A stretch of 64,000 nucleotides of DNA from contig NZ_AP024749.1 of NCBI RefSeq assembly GCF_019702945.1, positions 2,542,001 through 2,606,000 of the forward strand, in the 5' to 3' direction. Both the position numbers and the translations under genes were made by a program. This document shows, one piece after another, positions 23,643 through 34,002 of the stretch. The DNA comes from Flavobacterium okayamense (GTDB lineage Bacteria; Bacteroidota; Bacteroidia; Flavobacteriales; Flavobacteriaceae). Position 1 is the stretch's first letter. Each line of letters starts with the position of its first letter. Below the pieces are notes generated by a model. It worked only from the letters and a program-made list of their open reading frames with translations, did no database searches and was not told the DNA's origin.

Positions 23643-26600
23643 TTATTGTTTTACAACTTTAATTGTTTTTTGAACATCACCTGAAGTAACATTTACTAAA
23701 TAAGTACCTGCTGCTAATTGAGACATATCAACTTGAGCAGAAGTTGCATTAACTGTTCTTGTTAATACCACTTGACCTAACATATTAATTACGTTAACAT
23801 CAGTAATATCAGAAGAATATTCTAAAGTTAATACATCTTTAACAGGGTTTGGATATGCAACAAACTCATTAGAATTGAATGTATTTGTTGATAATGAAGC
23901 ATCGTATGCAGAAACTTGGAAAGTATCTTCAGTTCCTCCACCAAACTCCCAAACTACAACATAAAGAACTTGGCCTGGTGTTAATCCCATCAAAGAAACT
24001 AATGAGAAGTTACCATCAGCACTATCATCATCATCACACTCAATTAATGTTAAAGAACCACATGTACCACTATAAACTGCGATAGCTGTGTCAGTTAATG
24101 AACTTGAGTTGTTATTAGTCTCAATTGTAATATTACCTGAAGCAGGAACTGTAACTGAATACCAAACATCAGCTCCAGCATAAGAACCGCAACCTGGTGC
24201 TGGTACTCCAGAATTTGTACCGCCAACTAATGTACCTACTACAGAATTATCTGCAAATACTGCACCTGGAGTTAAAACTTGTGCATTAGTACAGTCATTG
24301 TTTGCTGGAGGACAAACTGCATAATTAAATGTTCCTACTGGAATATCACAAACGTTATCTGAACCATGAAGTAAAGTTAAAGTAACTGGTGTACCATAAG
24401 TAAATGGACCAACTGTAACAACACCTGTTCCAGAAACTGGCCATGATGAAGTACCATCTGTAATTGAAGGAGAACCACTACCTAGAGCAGTAATATCTAT
24501 ATCAACACTAAATTGTCCATTTCCACAATCATGAGAAACTGTAGCTGTTGCAAATGCAGGTGGTGTACAAGATGGTGCTATAATGTTAACAGTAAAGTCT
24601 GAAGTTACACCCCAAGTACCATTATAACAAGGATTTGGTGGTACTTGACCTGAATCAGCAGTTCCAATTCTCATTCTATGTTGTCCTAATGGAGCTCCAC
24701 CAGGCATTAAGAATGATGCATCTAAAGTTGTTGGATTTGTAGCTGTAGAAACTCCTGTATAAACTAATTCACCAGCATCGTCAAAATCAAAATCATCATT
24801 AAAATCAATCCAAATGTTAGTATCATAAGTAAATCCTGTAGCAAATGTTATTTGAACATTAGATGTTACACCTTGCGCTAAGTCAACAACTGTTGCAGTA
24901 TTATCATAATACGTTAACACACTTCCACTAGGGAAACTTGTTGCTCCTAAATCCACATTTGTAATACCTGAAGCATCTACAGATGAAGGATTTGATGTAC
25001 AATAACATCCATTAGCATTTGTAGTAAAAGAAACTTCTGAACAACCCGTAGCAGGTCCATTAACATTATATGGAGAAACCGTAAAATAATATGTAGTTCC
25101 AACTGTTCCTGCAAAAACATAAGAAGTAGTTGAACCTAAATCTTGGTTGTTAAGAATATCTGTTCCACCTGTAGTAGTACCAATGGTTAAATAGTATCCA
25201 TCAGCTCCAGTTACTGCATCCCAAGTAAGCGTGTTATCAAAATTACCACAAGAGGCATCTGGTGTACCAACAACATTTGTAGCACAAGCTGGTGGTGTTG
25301 CAGGTGTTAATCTAATTTCAAAGTTATCAACTGAAAAATCAATATCTGCAGAACCATTGGTTGCACCTTCAACAGCTCTAAAAGCAAATCTTACAGTTTG
25401 ACCTGCATAAGCATCTAAATCAATAATGTTTGTTGTTCCAGTGTTTGAAGGTACGTTTGCATCATTATATGTATAAAGTACAGTCCAGTTTGTAGTACCA
25501 GTTGAAACTAAAACCTCAACAAAATCATCAGATTCCCAAGGATTTGTAGGTGGATTTGTACTTGCAAATTGCGTTGCAGCAGCATCAAATTTTAATTCCC
25601 ATCCTGTCGCTGGGATATCATATAACGGTGATAATACCCAATCATTAGCTCCAGTTGTGAAAATATTATTTTTTATGGCTCCAGTAGTTCCAACATTTCC
25701 AAAACCATCAACAACCCAACCACCTGTACCGAAAGTATTTGGTCCAGCTACAAGATCTCCACCATCAGCTTCTTCCCAACAATCTGGTAAAAACACAGCA
25801 AAATCTTCTAATTCAGGAACTGAATAAACACCACATTCAGTAGTAATTGTAAGAGGACCAACCCAAGTAGTACTACAATCTGCTCTAACATATACTTCAT
25901 AAGCTGTATTAGATGTTAACAATGTATTAGCACAATCAGTAATATCTGTACATGTAACCGTAAAAGGTGTACCACTAGAATAATCGTAATAGTTTTCAGG
26001 GTTTGCTACTGGTAAACCTGTACCTGCTGGTTGTACAACATAATAAAAATCAAACTGCGAACCACCTGAACCATCTACCCAGTCTAAATCAAATGAACCT
26101 GATGTTACATTTGAAAAAGCTAAATTAACAGGATTAAAACATGTTGGTGCTTCATTAATTCTCACATCATCGATAGCTATATCATCATAAAAACTTGAAG
26201 ACTCAACAATAATAAAACGAACTTGAATATCACCTGTTATAGTTAATGTAGATAAATCAATTATTCTTTCTACCCAACCATTTGTGTTAGTATTGTATGT
26301 TGCAACAGCATTCCAAGCAGCACCATCCCATACTTCAACATTTAATGTTGAGTTTGGATTACCGCCCTCATTATCACTTAATTCATAAAAGAATAATGTC
26401 GGAGTTGTTAATGGAGTAACATCAATAAAAGGAGAAGTTAAACTAGCATCAGCAGTATCTGGGGTTGAATCATCAACCCAAGCAAAATAACCATTTGAAA
26501 GTGTTGTACCTACAATTGTACCATTATTTCCAATGTGATTTCCTGCACCTGTATTAGAAAATCTCCAGTTTTCACTTCCAGACATATTCCAACATGATGG

Positions 26601-29174
26601 AATCGTTCCTCCATTTTCAAAATCTTCAGCATATGGAGCAATAAATGTAGAACACAAAGTAGTTACATTTAAAGGACCAACCCAGTTTGCACTACAATCA
26701 GCTCTCAAATAAACTTCATAAGCAGTATTTGAAGCTAATAATGTATTAGCACAATCAGCTAAATCAGTACATGTAATAGTAAAAGGCGTTCCACTTGAAT
26801 AATCATAATAATTCTCAGGATTAGCTACAGGTAAACCAGTACCTGCTGGTTGAACAACATAATAAAAATCAAATTGTGACCCACCAGAAGCATCAGTCCA
26901 ATCTAAATCAAACGAATTTGAAGTAACATTTGAAGCTGCTAAATTAATAGGATCAAAACAAGAAGGAGCTTCTGTAACACTGATATCATCAATAGACATA
27001 TCACTTTCAAAACTTGATCCTCTAATTCCTCTAAATCTAACTTGAATATCTCCAGTTATTGTTAATGAGCTTAAACTTACTACACTAAAAGTCCATGCGT
27101 CAGTATCAGCTGTTTGTTGTTGACCAACAACTACAAACATATCGTTATTCCAAGCAGCACCATCATAAACATCAACATGTAACTCTCCCATGTTTACACC
27201 ATACATATGATAATAAAATTGTACAGTAGGAGTTGTTAAGCCACTAACATCAATCATTGGTGTATATAATTCAGCTACAACACCAGCTGTACCACTTGTA
27301 GCTTCTGTGTAAAAATATTTAACTCCACTATAAGCACCAGAAGGACCTGTTCCAGTAGAAGGCGTTGATCCCGAAGCATCTACATCCCATCTGAACGCAG
27401 CAGTTGTCCCTGTTGGATTTGATGACCAACAATCAGAGATTGATGAATTCGTTGTTGCTGCAGCAGCTTCAACATCATAAGTCCATGGAGCTACAAACGT
27501 TGTACATAAAGTTGTAAAGTTAAATGGTCCTACCCAATTACCGTTACAATCTGCAGCGACATAAATTTCATAATCTGTATTTGAAGACAGAGAAGATACT
27601 GGAATCGAATAATTGATTCCGTCAACAGAATTTGAACCATCTTCATAAACACCTGAAGGAAAAGTAGCTGGCACACCAGTTCCAGCTGGTTGTACCACAT
27701 AATAAAAATCAAATTGAGAACCACTCGAAGCATCTGTAAATAAAACATCAACACTATCTGAGGTAATATTTGCTACACCTAAATTAATAGGATCAAAACA
27801 AGCAGGAGCTTCTGCAAAACTAATGTCGTCAATTGAGATATCTCCAGTTATACCTGTACCCCTTAATGCTCTAAATCTAACCTGAACATCACCAGTAATA
27901 GTTAAAGAATTTAAACTTACTATACTTAAAGTCCATGCATCAGTAGCAGCAGTTTGCTGTTGACCTGTTAAAACTAAAAGATCATTATTCCATGCAGCAC
28001 CATCGTAAACATCAACATGTAATTCACCCATAGTTGCGCCATACATGTGATAATAAAATTGAATTGTAGGAGTTGTTAAACCACTTACATCAACCATTGG
28101 AGAAACTAACTCTGCAACAGCACCTGTAGTCCCACTTGATGATTCTGTATAAAAATATTTAACTCCACTATAAGCAGCAGAAGGACCAGTGTTTGCCGTA
28201 GGTGTAGAACCTGCACCATCAACATCCCATCTAAAAGCAGCTGTAGTTCCTGAAGGATTTGATGACCAACATTCAGCAATTGTAGAGTTTGTTGTATTCG
28301 CAGCCGTTTCAATATCATAAGTCCATGGAGCCATCATAGTACCACAAGATGTAAAAGTTGTTTCTGAACAACCCGTTGCATCCCCTATTCCATTATAAGG
28401 AATAACAGTGACATAATATGTTGTTCCTGGCAAAAGTGAACCTAAATCATAAGATAATACATTTCCAACGTCAAAGTTGTTTAAAATATCTGTTCCTCCT
28501 GTAGAAGTACCTACATTTAATCTGTATCCTGTTGGAATACCTGGAGCTAGTGTCCATGAAATTACTGATGAACTTACATAAATTGCGCCATCAGCTGGTG
28601 TTGATAATACAGTACATGAAGGTACTGCAGTTGGAACTTGGGTTGCAGAGATATTATCAAAATAAATATCATAATCTCCTGACACCCATGTCATACTAAA
28701 TCTCATTCTAAAATCTGAGCCAACTGGTAAGCTAGCAGCAGGAATCACATTAGTAAAAGTAGCACAAGTATTTGCTACTACGTGATTACCATCATCAACA
28801 GTAAAAAAGGTATTCCAGTTTGTTCCATTATCAGTTGAATACTGAACAACAAAGTTACCCCAACCTGCTGGAGCTGCTGTAGTACTATTCCAGTTTTCAA
28901 TCTTGTAATCAAAACTAACCGTTAAATCGGTACCGTTTGAAGCTGCAACTTGATTTGGAGACACTAAAGTACCCGTTGTACTAGAACCATATAAGTTATC
29001 TCTAATAGAATTTCCAGCACATGCATCAGCAGCGGCAATAGTTTTACCACCAGTTTCAGTCCATCCCGTTGCAGCAAGGGAGGTGCCTGAATCGAAATTC
29101 TCTACTATATTTACTTGTGCAGTGGCCTGCAAACAAGCAAATACAAATAATAGCCATAAAGTAATTTTCTTCAT
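23643..29174 (-). CDS. Very large T9SS-secreted modular surface protein (choice-of-anchor J / MAM-like, FN3, GEVED)
   Basis: An 1843-residue secreted protein. The signal peptide is MKKITLWLLFVFACLQATA. A jelly-roll choice-of-anchor J-like domain (about 25-185) and an FN3-like domain (190-275) follow. Next come three MAM-like plus FN3 units starting near residues 280, 560 and 843, each with a 'SIDDIS/IDDVR' strand and a FYYVVQPAGTG FN3 start. A second anchor-J domain lies from about 1116, an FN3, a GEVED domain from about 1388 (WIDFNDDFDFDDAGELV), a beta-rich region with DDDDSADG, and a T9SS type A sorting domain from about 1768 (PNPVKDVLTLEYSS...GTYLVNVTSGDVQKTIKVVKQ). It is probably an adhesin or glycan-binding protein displayed on the cell. 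It is a single-gene unit with its own terminator. Confidence 0.93.
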   Translation of the reverse strand: MKKITLWLLFVFACLQATAQVNIVENFDSGTSLAATGWTETGGKTIAAADACAGNSIRDNLYGSSTTGTLVSPNQVAASNGTDLTVSFDYKIENWNSTTAAPAGWGNFVVQYSTDNGTNWNTFFTVDDGNHVVANTCATFTNVIPAASLPVGSDFRMRFSMTWVSGDYDIYFDNISATQVPTAVPSCTVLSTPADGAIYVSSSVISWTLAPGIPTGYRLNVGTSTGGTDILNNFDVGNVLSYDLGSLLPGTTYYVTVIPYNGIGDATGCSETTFTSCGTMMAPWTYDIETAANTTNSTIAECWSSNPSGTTAAFRWDVDGAGSTPTANTGPSAAYSGVKYFYTESSSGTTGAVAELVSPMVDVSGLTTPTIQFYYHMYGATMGELHVDVYDGAAWNNDLLVLTGQQQTAATDAWTLSIVSLNSLTITGDVQVRFRALRGTGITGDISIDDISFAEAPACFDPINLGVANITSDSVDVLFTDASSGSQFDFYYVVQPAGTGVPATFPSGVYEDGSNSVDGINYSIPVSSLSSNTDYEIYVAADCNGNWVGPFNFTTLCTTFVAPWTYDVEAAAATTNSSISDCWSSNPTGTTAAFRWDVDASGSTPSTGTGPSGAYSGVKYFYTEATSGTAGVVAELYTPMIDVSGLTTPTVQFYYHMYGVNMGELHVDVYDGAAWNNDMFVVVGQQQTADTDAWTFSVVSLSSLTITGDIQVRFRGIRGSSFESDMSIDDISVTEAPSCFDPINLAASNVTSNSFDLDWTDASGGSQFDFYYVVQPAGTGLPVANPENYYDYSSGTPFTITCTDLADCANTLLASNTAYEVYLRADCSANWVGPLNVTTLCSTFIAPYAEDFENGGTIPSCWNMSGSENWRFSNTGAGNHIGNNGTIVGTTLSNGYFAWVDDSTPDTADASLTSPFIDVTPLTTPTLFFYELSDNEGGNPNSTLNVEVWDGAAWNAVATYNTNTNGWVERIIDLSTLTITGDIQVRFIIVESSSFYDDIAIDDVRINEAPTCFNPVNLAFSNVTSGSFDLDWVDGSGGSQFDFYYVVQPAGTGLPVANPENYYDYSSGTPFTVTCTDITDCANTLLTSNTAYEVYVRADCSTTWVGPLTITTECGVYSVPELEDFAVFLPDCWEEADGGDLVAGPNTFGTGGWVVDGFGNVGTTGAIKNNIFTTGANDWVLSPLYDIPATGWELKFDAAATQFASTNPPTNPWESDDFVEVLVSTGTTNWTVLYTYNDANVPSNTGTTNIIDLDAYAGQTVRFAFRAVEGATNGSADIDFSVDNFEIRLTPATPPACATNVVGTPDASCGNFDNTLTWDAVTGADGYYLTIGTTTGGTDILNNQDLGSTTSYVFAGTVGTTYYFTVSPYNVNGPATGCSEVSFTTNANGCYCTSNPSSVDASGITNVDLGATSFPSGSVLTYYDNTATVVDLAQGVTSNVQITFATGFTYDTNIWIDFNDDFDFDDAGELVYTGVSTATNPTTLDASFLMPGGAPLGQHRMRIGTADSGQVPPNPCYNGTWGVTSDFTVNIIAPSCTPPAFATATVSHDCGNGQFSVDIDITALGSGSPSITDGTSSWPVSGTGVVTVGPFTYGTPVTLTLLHGSDNVCDIPVGTFNYAVCPPANNDCTNAQVLTPGAVFADNSVVGTLVGGTNSGVPAPGCGSYAGADVWYSVTVPASGNITIETNNNSSSLTDTAIAVYSGTCGSLTLIECDDDDSADGNFSLVSLMGLTPGQVLYVVVWEFGGGTEDTFQVSAYDASLSTNTFNSNEFVAYPNPVKDVLTLEYSSDITDVNVINMLGQVVLTRTVNATSAQVDMSQLAAGTYLVNVTSGDVQKTIKVVKQ
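25836..28335 (-). repeat. Three internal ~0.82-0.84 kb repeats in the surface-protein gene
   Basis: The MAM-like/FN3 units recur with a period of 840 bp between the first two copies. The sequence GTCCATGGAG occurs at 28321 and 27481, and a 26-bp identical stretch (ATTTAACTCCACTATAAGCA core) occurs near 28158 and 27318. The spacing between the FN3 parts of the last two copies is about 820 bp. Nucleotide similarity is high enough that recombination between copies could change the domain number. Confidence 0.8.
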
Positions 29175-29282
29175 CTTTTATTTAGTTATGTTTATAATTA
29201 GCTAATTTACAATTTTTTAATACACGTTTAAAGATGAAGAAATCTACAATCGTTGAACTGTAAGGTTTTAACGATAAAAAAC

Positions 29283-29310
29283 AACGCCTGTCCTTTGAAG
29301 GACAGGCGTT
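29283..29310 (-). terminator. Terminator of fabI
   Basis: AACGCCTGTCC and GGACAGGCGTT pair perfectly around a six-base loop. On the minus strand it is followed by GTTTTTTATC. It lies about 60 bp after the fabI stop and upstream of the large surface-protein gene. Confidence 0.9.
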
Positions 29311-29369
29311 TAACAAAATTATTCAAAAATGTGAGATTTTTTTTATAACAAAATTATCGCACAGTGTTA

Positions 29370-30182
29370 TTATTCTTTAACAAAAGCTTCCATAACTTCT
29401 TGACTTACTCCCATGTTAGAGAAACCTCCATCATTATATAAGTTTTGTAATGTAACTCTTTTCGTTAAATCTGAGAACAATGAAACAGTATAATTAGCAC
29501 AATCCATTGCAGTTGCATTACCTAATGGTGACATTTTATCAGCATATGCGATAAAACCATCAAATCCTTTAACTCCTTGCCCAGCAGTTGTAGGCGTAGG
29601 CGACTGAGAAATTGTATTTACACGAACTTTTTTATCTTTTCCAAAGAAATATCCAAAACTTCTAGCTATAGATTCTAAATATGCTTTATTATCTGCCATG
29701 TCATTATAGTCAGGAAAAACTCTTTGAGCCGCCATATATGATAGAGCAACAATACTACCCCATTCATTCATAGCATCTTTTTTATATAATACTTGCATTA
29801 CTTTATGAAAAGAAACTGCAGAAACATCCCAACCTTTGTGCGTATAATCATAATTTTGATTAGTATAATGATTCCCTTTACGAACATTTACAGACATCCC
29901 AATTGAATGTAAAACAAAATCAATTTTTCCACCTAAAATTTCCATTGCCTTTTCAACTAAATTTTCTAAATCTTCAATTGAAGTTGCATCTGCTGGAATT
30001 ACTTGTGAACCTGTTTTATCTGCTAATTGATTAATTGTTCCCATTCTCATAGCAATAGGCGCATTTGTTAAAACAAAAGTTCCTCCTTCTTCATGAACTC
30101 TTTCAGCAGTTTTCCATGCAATTGAATTCTCATCTAAAGCTCCGAATATTATTCCTCTTTTTCCTTTAAGTAAGTTATACAT
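29370..30182 (-). CDS. fabI: Enoyl-[acyl-carrier-protein] reductase FabI
   Basis: A 270-residue NADH-dependent enoyl-ACP reductase that completes each round of type II fatty acid elongation. It has the short-chain-dehydrogenase fold with an atypical nucleotide motif (GIIFGALDENSIAWKTAE) characteristic of FabI, DFVLHSIGMS, and the catalytic Tyr-x6-Lys in YNDMADNKAYLES. NTISQSPTPTTAGQG is the substrate-loop region. It is the last gene of the recN cluster on this strand but has its own TACTTTTG element about 40 bp upstream and its own terminator. It should be a target of triclosan-type inhibitors, as for FabI in general. Confidence 0.96.
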   Translation of the reverse strand: MYNLLKGKRGIIFGALDENSIAWKTAERVHEEGGTFVLTNAPIAMRMGTINQLADKTGSQVIPADATSIEDLENLVEKAMEILGGKIDFVLHSIGMSVNVRKGNHYTNQNYDYTHKGWDVSAVSFHKVMQVLYKKDAMNEWGSIVALSYMAAQRVFPDYNDMADNKAYLESIARSFGYFFGKDKKVRVNTISQSPTPTTAGQGVKGFDGFIAYADKMSPLGNATAMDCANYTVSLFSDLTKRVTLQNLYNDGGFSNMGVSQEVMEAFVKE

Positions 30183-30222
30183 CTTTGGTATCGTTTATTT
30201 GTTAGTTTATAATTTGTTTAAA

Positions 30223-30230
30223 CAAAAGTA
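30223..30230 (-). promoter_or_regulatory. -7 element of fabI
   Basis: On the minus strand TACTTTTG matches TAnnTTTG and lies 40 bp upstream of the fabI ATG, in the 54-bp gap after recN. No -33 TTG at the usual distance. Confidence 0.4.
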
Positions 30231-30236
30231 ATAAAT

Positions 30237-31886
30237 TTAGTTCAATAAGTTTTTTGCATGTATTAAAGCAGAATCAGAAATATTTTTACCTGATAACATT
30301 TCTGCAATTTCAACAATTCGTTCATCATTTGAAAGTAGCTTTAATTCTGATAAAGTTGTTTCTCCTTGATTGTATTTAAAAACTTTATAATGTTGGTTTC
30401 CTTTTGCTGCTATTTGAGGTAAATGAGTAATAGCAAAAACTTGCATATTTAAACTCATTTTTTCCATTATTTCGCTCATTTTTAAAGCAACTTCACCTGA
30501 AACCCCAGTATCAATTTCATCAAAAATGATTGTTGGCAGTTCTGAATGTTGAGCTAAAATTGATTTTACCGCAAGCATTATTCTTGACATTTCGCCTCCT
30601 GAAGCCATTTTCTTTATTAATCCTAGTTGCATTCCTTTGTTTGCTGAAAATTTAAGATTCACTATATCTTGTCCAAAATTATTTAGCTTATCTTTTTCAA
30701 TGGCGAACTCAATCTTTGCGTCTGGCATACCTAATTGGGTAATAATTTTTTCTATTTGAGAAGAAACTTTTTGAGCAACAATTAATCTTTTAGTAGAAAT
30801 GTTCTCCGCAATTTGTATGACTTCACTTTCTTTTTCCTCTATGTTTTTTTCCAGTTTCGAAATTAAACCATCTATTGAATCTGATTGTTGTACTTTTTCA
30901 TCTAAACTATCTTTAATAACCAATAATTCTTTTATAGTACTAACTTGATGTTTCTGTTGTAAATTATAAATCGTTTGAAGCTTAGTATTTACTAACTCTA
31001 ATCGTTCAGGATCACTAACAACTTTTTCTGATATTGTAAAACATTCATCAGAAATATCTTGGAATTCTATTAAAAAGCTTGAAATACGTTCAAAAAGTTC
31101 TTTGTATTCTTTTGAGAAATTTGATAATCTTCCTAAAGCATTTTTAATCTCTTTTAAATTAAAAATCACACCAATTTCTTCTTCATTAGAAATAGCTAAA
31201 ACTCTATCTAAATTCTCTTTGATTAATTCAACATTGTTAAGCTTTTCAAGTTCTTCTTCTAGTTCAATTTGTTCATCTGCTTCAAGATTTGCCGCTTCAA
31301 GCTCATTAAATAAAAATGAAACATAATCTTGTTCTTTTTTTAATTCTTCTCTTTCAGAAACTGCCTTACTAAGTTCTTTCTTATATTGCTTTAAAAGATT
31401 TAGTTCACTTTGATAACTCTCAACTTCATCTTTTAAATTAGCAACACTATCTAAAATATTTATTTGATAACTTTCTTCAGCTAAATCTCTAGTTTCATGC
31501 TGGGAATGAATATCAATAAGATATTGTGCCAAATTTTGTAATTCTGAAAGATTAACCGGACTATCATTTACAAAAGCTCTTGATTTTCCAGAAGGTAAAA
31601 TTTCTCTTCTGATGATTGTTAAATCTTCATAATCGAAATCATTATTTTCAAAAACCTCTTTTAGGTTATATTTGGATACTAAGAATTGTGCTTCTATTAC
31701 ACACTTAATCTCTTTATCTTTTAATGAACTTAAATCGGCTCTATTTCCCAAAACCAATCCTAATGCGCCAAGTAAAATTGATTTACCAGCACCGGTTTCA
31801 CCTGTAATAATTGAAAACTTATCAGAAAAATCAATTTCCAACGATTCAATTAAAGCGTAGTTCTTTATGGAAAGCGATAAAAGCAT
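30237..31886 (-). CDS. recN: DNA repair protein RecN
   Basis: A 549-residue SMC-like ATPase that gathers DNA ends during recombinational repair of double-strand breaks. The N-terminal head has FSIITGETGAGKSILLGALGL (Walker A near 30-37). Long charged coiled coils follow (about 160-370). The C-terminal head has the ABC signature MASGGEMSRIMLA and Walker B TIIFDEIDTGVSG. The size is as expected. It follows DUF4835 by 17 bp in the conserved bamD-rpoZ-coaBC-DUF4835-recN order. No LexA-type box is obvious in front of it. Confidence 0.96.
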   Translation of the reverse strand: MLLSLSIKNYALIESLEIDFSDKFSIITGETGAGKSILLGALGLVLGNRADLSSLKDKEIKCVIEAQFLVSKYNLKEVFENNDFDYEDLTIIRREILPSGKSRAFVNDSPVNLSELQNLAQYLIDIHSQHETRDLAEESYQINILDSVANLKDEVESYQSELNLLKQYKKELSKAVSEREELKKEQDYVSFLFNELEAANLEADEQIELEEELEKLNNVELIKENLDRVLAISNEEEIGVIFNLKEIKNALGRLSNFSKEYKELFERISSFLIEFQDISDECFTISEKVVSDPERLELVNTKLQTIYNLQQKHQVSTIKELLVIKDSLDEKVQQSDSIDGLISKLEKNIEEKESEVIQIAENISTKRLIVAQKVSSQIEKIITQLGMPDAKIEFAIEKDKLNNFGQDIVNLKFSANKGMQLGLIKKMASGGEMSRIMLAVKSILAQHSELPTIIFDEIDTGVSGEVALKMSEIMEKMSLNMQVFAITHLPQIAAKGNQHYKVFKYNQGETTLSELKLLSNDERIVEIAEMLSGKNISDSALIHAKNLLN

Positions 31887-31903
31887 ATAAAATAAGAAAG
31901 AAA

Positions 31904-32794
31904 TTAACGGATATTATTCCACTTACTAGAGTTTAATGGAGAAATTCTATTAAGTGTATCTACTAAATCTGCATTATTCATTGCGGGACCACCTGTAAAG
32001 ATTTGTACAATCTCATCGGTCTTTGCATCGAAGAAAGTTCTCGTTAATAATGCATTTGGTCTCGACTTTTGAATTTTGGCTAACTCTTCTATTGAACCCG
32101 CAATATATTCTTTTCCTTTCTTTAGATCTTGATGCATAATATCTAAGCCTTCATTATGAAACATAAATAAAGCTTTTCTATAAGGTACAAAAGTATTAGA
32201 TAACAAATCTGAAATTAAGAAATAACGATTGTTATTATTTTTTTCACCTTGCGTCCATCCAGAAAAACCAGATGTTTGAGCAACATTTGCAATATTTGAA
32301 GCGGCAGAAAGATATTTTGTACCGCCTAGCTCTTCAAATGAATCTTTATCTAAACCAATAATGACATTTGCATAAAAAGCAACAATAGAAACTAAGTTAG
32401 AAGTAAATGAGTTTTGATCATAAATTAATTGCTCAAATTCTAAAAACCTAAAATTAACATCTTTATCATTTATATTAAGAATAGGTGATGAATATGTTGA
32501 ATTAAAAATTGGTCTTGATGATTGAACTTGTAAAGTGGCTTCAAAATTATTGTTATTGAATTTTGAAACATTTATAAAAAAGTTACACTCTATCTTTTCT
32601 TCAGGTAAGTAGGTTTCATTAGTCCATTTTGTGTTATTTAAAAACTCTCTAACTTTTGTTTCAAGGTTTTTAAAAATTTGCGGACTAACATCGGTCATTC
32701 TATCTGCATTAACAGAAACAGTTGCATTAAGTTCTTGACCAAAACTAAATGACACAAAAAATAATAAAAATAAAACCGAATATAATCTACGCAT
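31904..32794 (-). CDS. DUF4835 family secreted protein
   Basis: A 296-residue protein with a signal peptide (MRRLYSVLFLLFFVSFSFG, cut before QELNATVSV) and no lipobox or sorting domain, so probably periplasmic or outer-membrane associated. Family features include the N-terminal 'ELNATVSVNADRM' strand, VREFLNNTKWTNETYLPEEKIECNFFI and SGWTQGEKNNNNRYFL. It is a Bacteroidota-specific family found in this gene cluster between coaBC and recN. Its start overlaps the 3' end of coaBC by 8 bp. The function is unknown. Its constant place next to bamD hints at an envelope role. Confidence 0.9.
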   Translation of the reverse strand: MRRLYSVLFLLFFVSFSFGQELNATVSVNADRMTDVSPQIFKNLETKVREFLNNTKWTNETYLPEEKIECNFFINVSKFNNNNFEATLQVQSSRPIFNSTYSSPILNINDKDVNFRFLEFEQLIYDQNSFTSNLVSIVAFYANVIIGLDKDSFEELGGTKYLSAASNIANVAQTSGFSGWTQGEKNNNNRYFLISDLLSNTFVPYRKALFMFHNEGLDIMHQDLKKGKEYIAGSIEELAKIQKSRPNALLTRTFFDAKTDEIVQIFTGGPAMNNADLVDTLNRISPLNSSKWNNIR

Positions 32795-33995
32795 TGAAAT
32801 GTTGAATTATTTTATTTACAATATCTGAAGCAACTTCTTCTTTTGATTTTAAATCCATAGGTTCAATGTTTCCATTGCTATCAATAAAAGTAACTTTATT
32901 TGTAGCATGTCCAAAACCAGCACCTTTATCGTTTAATGAATTTAAAACTATCAAATCTAAGTTTTTTTTCTGAATTTTTAGCTTAGCATGTTCAATTTCA
33001 TTTTCAGTTTCTAAAGCAAAACCTATTAAAAACTGATTTTTTTTCTTTTCACCTAATGATGCTAAAATATCTTTTGTTTTTTCTAACTCAATAACAAACG
33101 TAGCTTCATTCTTTTTTATTTTCTGAGATGCAATATTTTTTGGTCTATAATCCGCAACAGCGGCAGCGGCAATAGCAACATCAACTTTTTCAAAATACTG
33201 ATGACAGACATCATACATATCTTGAGCCGACCGAACCCTAACCAAGTTAATAGAAGTATTTGATGTGCTTAAATGAGTAGGTCCTGAAACCAAAGTAACC
33301 TCAGCCCCATTCATTGCCAATTCATTTGCAATATCAAACCCCATTTTTCCTGAAGAATGATTACCTATAAAACGAACAGGATCTATTGCTTCATATGTAG
33401 GCCCAGCTGTCACTAAAACTTTTTTCCCTTTTAGAGGTAGTTTTGATAAAATATCTGCTTCTATAAACGAAACTATTTTTTCAGGTTCTGCCATTCTACC
33501 TTGACCAGACAATCCACTTGCTAATTCTCCTGATTCAGCTGGAATCATAATGTTTCCAAATTTTTTAAGTTTAGAAAAACTATCTAAAGTCGATGGATGT
33601 TTGTACATATCCAAATCCATTGCTGGAGCAAAATATACAGGACATTTAGCTGAAAGATAAGTGGCAATTAGTAAATTATCACAATTGCCATTAGCCATTT
33701 TAGAAAGTGTATTAGCTGTAGCAGGAGCAATCAACATAAAATCAGCCCAAAGACCTAATTCTACATGATTATTCCATAAATCATTTTCTTCTTCAGAATA
33801 GAAATCAGAAAGTACTGGATTTTTTGAAAGAGTAGATAATGTTAAAGGGGTAACAAAATCTTTAGAAGCAGGTGTCATTACAACACGTACTTGAGCACCT
33901 GCTTTTATAAAAAGTCTAACTAAATGAGCCGTTTTATAAGCAGCTATACCTCCCGAAACACCGAGAATTATTTTTTTTCCGCTTAGAACAGCCAT
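32787..33995 (-). CDS. coaBC: Bifunctional phosphopantothenoylcysteine decarboxylase/phosphopantothenate-cysteine ligase
   Basis: A 402-residue two-domain enzyme that joins cysteine to 4'-phosphopantothenate and decarboxylates the product to 4'-phosphopantetheine in CoA synthesis. The N-terminal flavoprotein domain has GVSGGIAAYK, the active-site His in NNHVELGLWADFMLIAPATANT and the PAMDLDMY clamp. The CoaB domain starts KKVLVTAGPTYEAIDPVRFIGNHSSGKMG near 193 and contains AAVADYRP and ELEKTKDILASLG. It is complete. It lies 7 bp after rpoZ and overlaps DUF4835. Confidence 0.97.
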   Translation of the reverse strand: MAVLSGKKIILGVSGGIAAYKTAHLVRLFIKAGAQVRVVMTPASKDFVTPLTLSTLSKNPVLSDFYSEEENDLWNNHVELGLWADFMLIAPATANTLSKMANGNCDNLLIATYLSAKCPVYFAPAMDLDMYKHPSTLDSFSKLKKFGNIMIPAESGELASGLSGQGRMAEPEKIVSFIEADILSKLPLKGKKVLVTAGPTYEAIDPVRFIGNHSSGKMGFDIANELAMNGAEVTLVSGPTHLSTSNTSINLVRVRSAQDMYDVCHQYFEKVDVAIAAAAVADYRPKNIASQKIKKNEATFVIELEKTKDILASLGEKKKNQFLIGFALETENEIEHAKLKIQKKNLDLIVLNSLNDKGAGFGHATNKVTFIDSNGNIEPMDLKSKEEVASDIVNKIIQHFNA

Positions 33996-34002
33996 TTGTA
34001 AA

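Noticed and set aside
27530..28318. Frames of 70-74 residues inside the large surface-protein gene
   Set aside because: They are on the same strand in another frame and consist of Leu/Gln/Val-rich shadow translations of the repeated DNA.
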